Part shown: positions 1-7,068 of the stretch, in pieces
Layout of the letters: every line of letters starts with the position of its first letter
Numbering within the stretch: position 1 is the stretch's first letter
Source: Tubulinosema ratisbonensis
Lineage: Eukaryota; Microsporidia; Tubulinosematidae
Length of the DNA stretch: 10,161 nt
Reading direction: 5' to 3'
Assembly: GCA_004000155.1 (NCBI GenBank)
Contig: RCSS01000113.1
Location: 1 to 10,161, forward strand
The notes under the pieces: model-generated
Database searches by the model: none
What the model saw: only the letters and a program-made list of their open reading frames with translations
What the model was told of the DNA's origin: nothing
Program-made: the position numbers and the translations under genes

Positions 1-143
1 TCATTTTCTAACTTTTTTTAAAATATTAAATTTTATTTTTCTTTCAATCAACAATGATTTTTTTATTCATTTTTTTTTACTTAAATATTTTTGATTGGTT
101 AATTTTATTAAAACAAAGTAATACAAATAAAAATAAATAATAA

Positions 144-1973
144 ATGAACCCTGTTTCCTTGATGCTCTCCCTTCTAAAAAAACATGATTTATGCGCATAC
201 ATAATAAACTTATCAGACCCCCACTTAAGCGAATTCATCGCAGAAAGTGACAAACATTTAGAAAAACTAACAGGTTTTACCGGAAGTAATGGCTTAGCAA
301 TAGTTTCGGAGAAAGAAAAAGTGCTTTACACAGACGGAAGATACTTTATCCAAGCAAAAAACGAGTTAACAGACTTTAAACTAAAAAAATATTCTGTCGA
401 CGAAAAAGTGAACGAATACTTGTTAAATAATTTTAATGATTGTGTTGTTGGAATTGATAAAAGTAGAATTTCTTTTAGAGANTTTAATGATTTACAAGAT
501 AAATTAAAAATAAAGAATGTTAATTTGAAACATTTTTGTGTTGATGAGTTTGTGAAAGGAATGCCTGAAAGAAAATTTCATTCTGTGATTGATTTGGAGA
601 AGAAGCACATAAGTGATTTTTATATTTGTGATGAAGAAGATTCTAAGATAAAATCTGTTAAGCCACAAGAATCTTTTTTAAATAAAGAAATTTCGCATTG
701 CGATAGAAAATTAGAAAAATCTAGAAAACCTGAAAGAATTTTTTCTGATAACCCAGAAATTAATTCTCTTTTGGTAAAAGCTAACAATTTATCAGGCAGT
801 TTTAGAAAAGAAAAACTAAAAAAAGTGATGCTTTCGTTGGAAGAGGATGCTTTATTGATCACTGAATTGGATACAATTGCTTGGTTACTTAATTTACGTG
901 GCAAAGACATTCCTTACAACCCTGTATTTTTCAGTTATCTACTTTTAACAAAAGAAAAACCAATTTTGTTTACAAACACAAAAATAAATTTACCCAATTT
1001 GGAAATAAAAAAGTATTCTGAGATCCAAGAAGAACTGAAAAAATTTAAAAAGATTTTGGTAAGCGGTGAATGCAATGCATTATTAATTGAATCAATGACA
1101 GATTACAAATTTAGTGATGAAATAAATTTAGCAAAGAGTAAAAAGAATGAGGTAGAATTAGAAGGTATGAAATTGGCACATATACTTGACGGAATAAGTT
1201 TATGTTTACTTTTTGGATGGTTAGAAAAGAATATTGGGGGTGTAACTGAAAAGGAAGTAAGTGATAAATTGGTAGAAATTAAAAAAAGATTCAAAGCTTT
1301 TTATTCTGAAAGCTTCGAAACCATTTGTGGTGGTGGTAAAAATGCTGCGATCATTCATCACAAGGCTGGTAATGATATTCTTCATAAAGATGAGATGATT
1401 TTATTAGATTCAGGTACACAATATTTCTTCGGCACCACTGATGTGACAAGGACTCTTCATTTTGGTACTCCTTCTTTAGAAGAAAAAGTAAATTACACAA
1501 GAGTGTTAAAAGGATTTTTGTTAGCTAAAAGTGCTAATCTACCAAAAAAACANAAATTATCTGCTTTAGATATTTTATCAAGAATATTTCTTTGGAAAGA
1601 TTTTTTAGATTTTAACCATAGCACTTCTCATGGCNTAGGTCATTTTTTAAATGTACATGAACAGCCACCCTCTTACAATGATACTTTATCTCCTAACCAA
1701 GTAATAAGCATAGAACCAGGTTATTACAAGGAGAATGAATATGGGATTAGAATAGAAGATTTAGTTTATGTTGAGGAAAAAAATGATTTTTACAAATTTA
1801 ATTCTTTAACTGTTGTACCTTTTCACNTAAAATTAATTGAACTTAGTTTATTAAGTGATGAGGAAAGAGGATTGATAAATGAATATAATCAGTTTGTAAG
1901 AAGTAAATTACAAAGTATATTGGAAGGAACGGAAGGNTATGATTATTTGATGATTAATACTGAAAAGATTTAA
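144..1973 (+). CDS. Xaa-Pro aminopeptidase (aminopeptidase P, peptidase family M24)
   Basis: The product is a 609-residue cytosolic metallopeptidase that removes an N-terminal residue preceding proline. Residues about 1-330 carry two creatinase-like N-terminal domains (GFTGSNGLAIV near 44, YTDGRYFIQA near 62). The rest is the M24 pita-bread domain. All five expected metal ligands are present: D422 (LLDSGTQ), D433 (TTDVTRT), H496, E524 (SIEPGYY) and E538 (GIRIEDL). The family's supporting histidines are H405, H492 and H505 (FLNVHE). The length fits eukaryotic XPNPEP1-type enzymes (about 620). No signal peptide or membrane segment is seen. Translation probably starts at ATG 144. ATG 162 (Met7) is a real alternative because a CCC motif, used upstream of starts in some microsporidia, lies at 149-151. 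Five undetermined bases (482, 1553, 1635, 1827, 1937) do not break the frame; codon 598 is GGN and so glycine regardless. The first 92 codons use C-ending codons far more often than the following ones. Identification is very secure. Confidence 0.95.
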   Translation: MNPVSLMLSLLKKHDLCAYIINLSDPHLSEFIAESDKHLEKLTGFTGSNGLAIVSEKEKVLYTDGRYFIQAKNELTDFKLKKYSVDEKVNEYLLNNFNDCVVGIDKSRISFRXFNDLQDKLKIKNVNLKHFCVDEFVKGMPERKFHSVIDLEKKHISDFYICDEEDSKIKSVKPQESFLNKEISHCDRKLEKSRKPERIFSDNPEINSLLVKANNLSGSFRKEKLKKVMLSLEEDALLITELDTIAWLLNLRGKDIPYNPVFFSYLLLTKEKPILFTNTKINLPNLEIKKYSEIQEELKKFKKILVSGECNALLIESMTDYKFSDEINLAKSKKNEVELEGMKLAHILDGISLCLLFGWLEKNIGGVTEKEVSDKLVEIKKRFKAFYSESFETICGGGKNAAIIHHKAGNDILHKDEMILLDSGTQYFFGTTDVTRTLHFGTPSLEEKVNYTRVLKGFLLAKSANLPKKXKLSALDILSRIFLWKDFLDFNHSTSHGXGHFLNVHEQPPSYNDTLSPNQVISIEPGYYKENEYGIRIEDLVYVEEKNDFYKFNSLTVVPFHXKLIELSLLSDEERGLINEYNQFVRSKLQSILEGTEXYDYLMINTEKI

Positions 1974-1977
1974 TAAA
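1972..1977 (+). terminator. Polyadenylation signal overlapping the stop codon
   Basis: AATAAA begins inside the TAA stop of the aminopeptidase gene. Overlap of stop codon and poly(A) signal is typical of compact microsporidian genomes. It is expected to set a very short 3' UTR facing the convergent clamp-loader gene. Confidence 0.55.
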
Positions 1978-2086
1978 AAATCTTTTTATTTTAATTTATT
2001 TTATTTTTGTTAAACAAAAACGGTTAGACCCCCTAATTTTAAATGTCATTAAATTCTTTAAATAACAATTTTATTTTATTTTATTT

Positions 2087-2695
2087 TTAATTTTTTATTT
2101 TTATTTTTGAAAGATTTACACATCTTTTATAAACTTGTAATGTATTAAGTATGCTTCTTAAATCACAGTTGCTCTTTTCAATGAAATTTAACAAATCTTT
2201 TTGGTTGAAAGAAATGTTTTCTGATTTGCTGATTTCGTTTATTCTTTTTAAAACCAAATTTGTGGTTAATTTTTTGACCTCTAGAACATAGAAATCTTGG
2301 TTGTTTAGAAGTGAATTATATTTGTCTGGTAAGGTTATAACAATTGGTACCTTGTACTTTTTCTTATTTTTGGTTAGCTCTCTTATCAAAGAATCATCCA
2401 CATCTTCTATTAAAATCAATCTTTCTTCATTTTTTAGTGAACGGATGTTAGATGCCACGTATGCGTATTTTTCACTTTTGAATGAATGTGAAGTCAAGAA
2501 AAACAGTCTTCTATTGGTCATATTAGCTAATATTTTTACTAAAAGTGATTTTGAATGGCCGGTTGGACCTGCGAGCACCAAAATAGGACTGTCTAAACAC
2601 CAATCCTTAATCCATTTTAGTGATTCAAAATGAACACTAGTAGAAAATAATAGCTCAGTAAACTTTTTTGGTGAATACTTCTCAGCCCAAATCAT
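2087..2695 (-). CDS. Truncated clamp-loader AAA+ ATPase (Ctf18- or Rad17/Rad24-like)
   Basis: The 202-residue protein has the layout of an RFC-family AAA+ core. Residues 1-30 contain the clamp-loader N-terminal box (WAEKYSPKKFTELL, then SLKWIKDW). Walker A is GPTGHSKS at 43-50, with K49 as the nucleotide-binding lysine. Walker B is LILIEDVD at 93-100. A sensor-1-like strand (VPIVITLPD) lies at 116-124. The sensor-2 helix is CDLRSILNTLQ with R170. Known relatives load PCNA or the 9-1-1 clamp at DNA. The IED order in Walker B recalls Rad17/Rad24, while the first 30 residues also recall Ctf18. The C-terminal collar domain that assembles the pentamer is missing, since family members are normally several times longer. 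The start is the first ATG, 17 bases after the stop of the E2-like frame on the same strand. AATAAA occurs immediately after the TAA stop (2085-2080). The family call is good; the subtype is uncertain. Confidence 0.75.
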   Translation of the reverse strand: MIWAEKYSPKKFTELLFSTSVHFESLKWIKDWCLDSPILVLAGPTGHSKSLLVKILANMTNRRLFFLTSHSFKSEKYAYVASNIRSLKNEERLILIEDVDDSLIRELTKNKKKYKVPIVITLPDKYNSLLNNQDFYVLEVKKLTTNLVLKRINEISKSENISFNQKDLLNFIEKSNCDLRSILNTLQVYKRCVNLSKIKIKN

Positions 2696-2712
2696 ATTTT
2701 TTTAAATAAAAA

Positions 2713-3084
2713 TTAATTAAAATATTTTTTTTCGTAATTTCTTGCCTTTTTCTCAAAAAGTTTCTTGTTTTCTAAAAGTAAATCTCCTGCATCTGTGTTC
2801 AACGCATTTTCACCTGTTGGTTCAATAAAAAATAAAAATATTCCATAAATAATCCAATTAAGTCCCATGGCACTGGTCCATTTATGTCTTAGAAAATCTA
2901 AACAAACATTGCCATCAATGTCTATGTTAGGATGGAATATTCTGTTTAAACAGGTTATTTTTGGTGATGTGAAAGGATAATCATCTGGGATTACTATTTT
3001 AAATGATTCAAAAAGATTAGAAACAACTCCCAGCTTAAAAGAAGACCTAAGAAACAAATACAGAAAAATACTCACATTGATCAC
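2713..3084 (-). CDS. UBC12-like NEDD8-conjugating enzyme (E2), 5' end unresolved
   Basis: The 123-codon open frame encodes the catalytic half of an E2. The HPN tripeptide is at 51-53 and the active cysteine is C61 (IDIDGNVCLDFLR), with W69 after it. The following stretch (NWIIYGIFLFF then EPTGENALN) matches the NEDD8 E2 UBE2M/UBC12 (IIYGLQYLFLEP) better than ubiquitin E2s. The C-terminal helix (LFEKKARNYEKKY) is present. Missing are helix 1, strand 1 and the UBC12 N-terminal peptide that docks on the NEDD8 E1. The frame has no ATG before the active site; position 3084 is a GTG, and a stop lies a few codons upstream. Residues before about SSFKL (codon 14) do not look like E2 sequence. Either the gene is 5'-truncated or frameshifted, or a short intron hides the start (see findings). 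The stop lies 17 bases before the clamp-loader start on the same strand. The E2 identity is secure; functionality is doubtful. Confidence 0.7.
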   Translation of the reverse strand: MINVSIFLYLFLRSSFKLGVVSNLFESFKIVIPDDYPFTSPKITCLNRIFHPNIDIDGNVCLDFLRHKWTSAMGLNWIIYGIFLFFIEPTGENALNTDAGDLLLENKKLFEKKARNYEKKYFN

Positions 3085-3157
3085 TAATATTGATGATTAT
3101 GTTTCAAAAGAACCTGTTAGTTCAACAAACTTAGCAAAATTAAAATGTTATTAATTC

Positions 3158-3388
3158 TTGAAAAGATCTCGTCCTATTTTTTGTTGTATTCCGGCAAGAG
3201 CTTTGAACCCGGGCAATAAACCGGATTCTCCTGTTTCGTTGTATGCTGAGGAACGGTTTTCTAAACTACATGCTTGTCTTGATGAAAGGTTTTATGCACA
3301 GGAAAATGATGATGAAGCATTGGTTGTTGATGAAAATATAAGTAGTTTAGGTTTAGAAGTTTATTTATCTTATTTAAGAACTTTTTAA
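3158..3388 (+). CDS. Hypothetical small protein with defective 5' end
   Basis: This open frame of 76 codons has clearly higher GC than its surroundings. Its amino-acid mix is balanced and acidic (SLYAEERFSKLHACLDERFY, then a stretch with ENDDEALVVDEN), as expected of real coding sequence. I do not recognise the family. The frame has no ATG: 3158 is TTG and a TAA lies in frame at 3152. Two repairs are plausible. In the first, translation starts at ATG 3145 in the neighbouring frame (MLLILEKISSYFLLYSGKSF) and one base at the CCCGGG near 3209-3214 is surplus. In the second, the gene extends upstream through the in-frame TAA, where a readable frame runs back to about 2981 antisense to the E2 gene. 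Either way the sequence as given is broken or has an error. It is divergently oriented to the E2. Confidence 0.5.
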   Translation: MKRSRPIFCCIPARALNPGNKPDSPVSLYAEERFSKLHACLDERFYAQENDDEALVVDENISSLGLEVYLSYLRTF

Positions 3389-3467
3389 AGGGAATTTATG
3401 GAAATAAATATTAATTGAATTAAAAACATTGAAATTTATAATTGGCATAGTATAGAAATTTTATTAT

Positions 3468-3608
3468 ATGAAATTAGAATTAGCAAGCGCTCGCAATAAT
3501 TTTTCTAAAATAGATTTCTGTCTTTCATATTATCCAAGCAATAGTTTCTTTTTGTTGGACATCTATACTAGAAAACAGCTTGTTATTACAATTAAAGGGT
3601 TGGTTTAA
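3468..3608 (+). CDS. Possible 46-residue protein, unrecognised
   Basis: An ATG-to-TAA frame of 46 codons has protein-like composition (MKLELASARNNFSKIDFCLS at the start, QLVITIKGLV at the end), unusual in DNA this AT-rich. The alternation in the second half suggests two beta strands. The general shape (FSK, then YYPS, then two strands) is vaguely like the SRP9 fold, but the similarity is weak and the protein is shorter than SRP9 (about 86 residues). It points toward the minus-strand remnant at 3702-3990. It could be a fragment of a decayed gene. Confidence 0.3.
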   Translation: MKLELASARNNFSKIDFCLSYYPSNSFFLLDIYTRKQLVITIKGLV

Positions 3609-3701
3609 AATAAAGATTTTACTTTTCTAAAACTTTAAGAGGTATTAGAATATTTATGAATCTAAATTTTTATATTCAATATGCGCAACATTTCGATATA
3701 C

Positions 3702-3990
3702 TTACATTTTTTTATAAGTCTCTAAAGCATCCTCGACATCTTTAAGTACAAATTTATCAGCAATAGCAGTACTGCCTTTTTTGGATCTAAAACGAACTAT
3801 GATGTTTTTTGCTTTTTACTATATCTTTTTTATTCATTTAATTAAAACTTGTTTATCTCTAGAAAATATTATTGGCGATCTTTTGAGTTAAAATTTTTTT
3901 TACAGTTCCACATTTATGTATCCTTTTCACCAAAAAAATAGCTTTTATTAATTTTTCGTCAGATAATAGCAAATAAAATAATGTATCCAT
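3702..3990 (-). pseudogene. Broken small gene, SRP14-like pattern
   Basis: Two protein-like pieces lie in one minus-strand reading frame. The first (3990-3859) starts with ATG and encodes 43 residues (LLLSDEKLIKAIFLVKRIHK, then CGTVKKILTQK). It ends at TAG; within the next 21 bases are two more in-frame TAA stops. The second (3837-3702) begins with ATG in the same frame and shifts frame at a run of six A's near codon 11. It then reads IIVRFRSKKGSTAIAD and KDVEDALETYKKM to a TAA. SRP14 has an N-terminal helix ending in a GSV-then-strand segment, then a strand with basic Arg/Lys residues, then a C-terminal KEVNKF..AY helix. The order and spacing here are similar. SRP14 is part of the Alu domain of the signal recognition particle. 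The breaks indicate decay or sequence errors. The homology is my inference by eye and is not certain. Confidence 0.35.
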
Positions 3991-4153
3991 TTAATAAACT
4001 TTTGTAAAGATAATAATACATACTCTGTTCGGTATTTTTATTTCTAGTTAAATATTCTTTCATTTGTTTTAAAGATAGGGATTTTTAAAATATATCGAAG
4101 GTTGTAAGTTGAGTTAAAATAAATTTTTTAAAAACGAACTAAAAGATAAATAA

Positions 4154-4306
4154 CATTTTGAGGCAAAACTTAAATTAGATATTAATAGAAAACTTAACTG
4201 TTTTCTAATATTCGTTGTTGAAAACAATGTTAAAAATAATCTGTCATCACATTTTCTATCAAGAAATCCTATATTAACATATTTAAAAAAATCTTTTGAT
4301 AGGTAG
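4154..4306 (+). pseudogene. Protein-like fragment, unidentified
   Basis: A 50-codon stretch between a TAA (4151) and a TAG (4304) reads like real protein (HFEAKLKLDINRKLN, then FVVENNVKNN and SRNPILTYLKKSF). The frame is also open upstream of the TAA back to about 4118. There is no ATG start. The opposite strand has an open frame over the same bases, but with a Leu/Ser/Phe/Lys composition typical of an antisense shadow. I do not recognise a family. It is probably a remnant of a gene interrupted by stop codons. Confidence 0.25.
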
Positions 4307-4316
4307 AAAGTTTGTT

Positions 4317-4339
4317 TATTTATCAAAATTTGATAAATA
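4317..4339. repeat. 23-base near-perfect palindrome
   Basis: Two 11-base arms (TATTTATCAAA and its exact complement) flank a single A. It lies just after the protein-like fragment ending at 4306. It could form a hairpin in RNA or be a protein-binding site. In sequence this AT-rich, chance is not excluded. Confidence 0.5.
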
Positions 4340-6150
4340 TTATTAATTTTATAGATTTTATCATATTTTATAGAATGTATTGCTAGTATTCAAAAATAGA
4401 TATTATTCGATTTGATTATTCAATTTAAATTTTTTTAAAATAAAATTCAATTAAAACCAGGACAAATTTCAATGAAACAACATAGCATTGTTTTTTTGCC
4501 GGAGAAATTATCTAAACAGAAGTAATTTTAACAGACTATTTCAAAAAACTTTTATTTGTTTGTTTTCATTTATTGTCGATTTCGTAAATTCTTGTAATCT
4601 ATTCTTAATATACTTTAGGTTTCTTAAAGAAGACTACTAAGGAAATCAAAACACGGGCTTTAATATAAGCTATAACAGTAAAAAACAAATGTTTTTGATT
4701 TTTCTCTTCGACATATTAACTAATTTTTTGCTCTAATAAATTTTTTTAAAGATAGAAATTAGTATATTTTTGTCTTAAATAACTAAAAAAATGAATATTT
4801 TTTCTGGCTAAAAACGTGTTTTGTGACAGTGCCAAAAACACAAGCAGTCATTTCTAAATATGATTATTTACAATTTTTAATTAAAATATTCTAAAATATA
4901 CAAAGTTTCAAGTTTTTGAGTTATCCAAATTAAAAAAGGATTGGCTAATCATATTTGTAGGATATTTAAGCAAAAAATATTTTGTGTTTTTTAAAAACTG
5001 CCAATATTAAAAGTATTGAATTGTTGATTTTTTAAAAAATAATATGAAGATGAAGCAAAGAGGAAATGTTTTTATAAAAAAATTAGTTTAAAGAATCTCT
5101 TAGCATTTTTTATAAGCAATCGAATGCTTCTAATATTGAATTAACCTGAAACAAAACTTATTTGCTTGCAGAAAAATATGTTTTGCTCAAATAAAAAATC
5201 AAAAAAAAAGAAATTATAACATGTTTAATAAAAAGAAAAAAAAGTAGTAAACCACAGATTATATTTTACCTACAATTTGTATTATAGTTCATATTTTAAT
5301 GCTAAAATGATTTCTTTAAGTTTTTAATAATCAAGCGAAAATTAATTTGCCTTTCTCATAACATGTACCAAATTTCTTTTTAAATTATAACTAAAAATTT
5401 CAAAATGTTTTTTGATATTAAAATCTGTTTATCACAAAAATTATTAGTTTGTTTTTTTAAAAAATAATCTTTTTGTTAAATTTAATAATTTTCAAATCGT
5501 TATTTTTGACTTTAGAAACTAATTGATACAAAATTTAACTGTAAAATTTTTATGAAATAATATATGTTATAAAAAGGTTAAATACAAAAATTTAAGAAGA
5601 ATACACGACTTTTTTATATTATCGTGTTTTTAGGATAAAGAAATAAATATATGAATGCCTTTAAATTATTTGAAATTCAAAAAAAATTAAAATCTAATAT
5701 CATAGATATAAATTTAACAAAGTACATTTTATATAAGCTCAAAAAATAATTTGGTGTCCATCTCTATCTATAATACTGTCTATTGTGTTTCTGTTTAGAT
5801 CATCGTAGAAAAAAATTGAATTTAATCAATCCTTAAGTTCTTAAAAATTCTTTATTGCAGAAGTTGTAAAACAATCAAGATTTCCTTAGTAATGGTATTA
5901 AGTATCTTATTAACTAATAATTGTCAACAGATTCGTTATAATATTTACAGCTTCCATATGATTAAAAATTATTCAATCAGTATTAAAAAAAGAACCTCTC
6001 TTATGTTTGATATTTACCGCCATAAAAAAAGATCTCATTAAACAGGAAAAAAAGAATTAAAATTTTTATGTGATTATGATCAAATAGCATAATAATCTAT
6101 TAAATTACAAAAAGAACAAGAAGAATGAATATAAAAAGAAAATTTAATGT
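4340..6150. other. Gene-poor AT-rich spacer with protein-like scraps
   Basis: This stretch of about 1.8 kb holds no open frame of convincing length on either strand. A few short scraps have protein-like composition. At 4445-4525 (+) there is IQLKPGQISMKQHSIVFLPE, ending in TAA. At 5739-5825 (-) there is FFYDDLNRNTIDSIIDRDG, and just upstream in another frame ILNTITKEILIVLQLLQ, ending in TAA. These could be the last traces of decayed genes. I see no tRNA, rRNA or transposon ends. Low-complexity A/T runs dominate. Confidence 0.4.
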
Positions 6151-6153
6151 CAA

Positions 6154-6156
6154 CCC
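6154..6156 (+). promoter_or_regulatory. CCC motif just upstream of a start codon
   Basis: CCC lies three bases before ATG 6160 in an otherwise C-poor region (CAACCCATCATG). Motifs of this kind next to start codons are described for microsporidia. It supports ATG 6160 over the next in-frame ATG at 6187. Confidence 0.35.
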
Positions 6157-6159
6157 ATC

Positions 6160-7068
6160 ATGAAAATTAGAAACTTTAATCGAACCATGAACAAGAAAAT
6201 GTATAGCCTCCTTTATTTGACATTTTATTTGATAATAACTTTACTGTCATTTAATTATGGCTACTATTATATCCCAATAGTTTTTATCCTAATAAGTATT
6301 CCATTCGTAACAATGCCATTTCTATTTTTAGAGGTAATAATTTTTATAATTTTTCCAATTATTTCTTTTGCAAGTGGAGATAGTCCTTTCAGAAACTTTA
6401 TAAAAAACCAGTTAAGGAAAATGAACGAGCCATTAAAGAAATTAACATCATTTGATTATATGCACAAACCATTTGTTTACGACAATGATGATCAATATGA
6501 ACCGCATGGTCCAAATTTGGATCCAAGACTTAGAGTAAAAAAACGTGTAAAAGAATATGTACCACATGTTTCCGATGAATTGGAAGACATAAAAAACAGA
6601 GAAATATCATCAGATGAATTTGTGGTAAAGAATCCTACCAGATCAAGGTCGACTAGTTCGGTAGATTCTGATGAATTAAATGAAGACAGCAGCGGACAGT
6701 TAGATATTTCGGGTGAAAACCAAGAACCACCTAAAAAAATCATTGATAAAAATGCCGATTGGTATACATTACAGCCACCTTGGCACAAGTATACAAAAGA
6801 AGAAATTGATATTATTACTTATGAAAGACCACCACCAAGGAAAAGAAGAATCAAACAGCACTCTGATTCAGAATCATGGGAAAGTTTATCTACAAGCTCG
6901 CTTTGGGAATATCGTGTTTGCGAGGACCCTCGAATCAAAGGATTTAGGTTTCGTCATTTAAGATATAATCCCTTCATCTCCGAAAAACTTGATAAAAATC
7001 CAAATTTTTTAGAAGAAAATCCTCAGTTTAGATACGAATCATGTCTTCATCTTTTGGGAGAAAATTAA
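6160..7068 (+). CDS. Microsporidian-type membrane-anchored protein of unknown function
   Basis: The intact frame encodes 302 residues. A basic N-terminus (MKIRNFNRTMNKK) is followed by hydrophobic segments at about 14-30, 36-52 and 53-71, so two or three membrane helices and no typical cleaved signal peptide. From about 75 the protein is soluble, charged and probably largely disordered. It has an acidic Ser-rich patch at about 151-170 (RSRSTSSVDSDELNEDSS), tryptophans at 181 and 188 (DWYTLQPPWHKYTKEE), and a proline/basic cluster at 203-212 (RPPPRKRRIK) that resembles a nuclear localisation signal. The C-terminus is aromatic and basic (GFRFRHLRYNPF at 241-252). I recognise no domain family. 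The open frame, ATG start, CCC motif upstream and AATAAA overlapping the stop support a live gene. It stands alone between gene-poor stretches of more than 2 kb. Membrane location is well supported; function is unknown. Confidence 0.85.
   Translation: MKIRNFNRTMNKKMYSLLYLTFYLIITLLSFNYGYYYIPIVFILISIPFVTMPFLFLEVIIFIIFPIISFASGDSPFRNFIKNQLRKMNEPLKKLTSFDYMHKPFVYDNDDQYEPHGPNLDPRLRVKKRVKEYVPHVSDELEDIKNREISSDEFVVKNPTRSRSTSSVDSDELNEDSSGQLDISGENQEPPKKIIDKNADWYTLQPPWHKYTKEEIDIITYERPPPRKRRIKQHSDSESWESLSTSSLWEYRVCEDPRIKGFRFRHLRYNPFISEKLDKNPNFLEENPQFRYESCLHLLGEN

Noticed and set aside
620..910. Minus-strand open frame of 96 codons inside the aminopeptidase gene
   Set aside because: Its Ser/Leu-rich composition is an antisense shadow of a securely identified gene. 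The same applies to 1103-1294.
2029..2033. CCCCC followed by an ATG at 2043 as a start signal of a small gene
   Set aside because: The ATG opens a frame of only 15 codons of low-complexity sequence in the short space between two convergent genes.
2301..2633. Plus-strand open frame of 110 codons
   Set aside because: It lies antisense to the clamp-loader gene and shows no motif of its own, while the minus strand carries Walker A, Walker B and sensor motifs.
4114..4326. Minus-strand open frame of 70 codons starting with TTG
   Set aside because: It has no ATG at its start, and its Ser/Leu/Phe/Lys-rich composition looks like the shadow of the plus-strand fragment at 4154-4306.
6492..6961. Overlapping open frames on both strands (6492-6788 minus, 6713-6961 plus)
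   Set aside because: Both lie within the intact 302-residue membrane protein gene and lack independent support.
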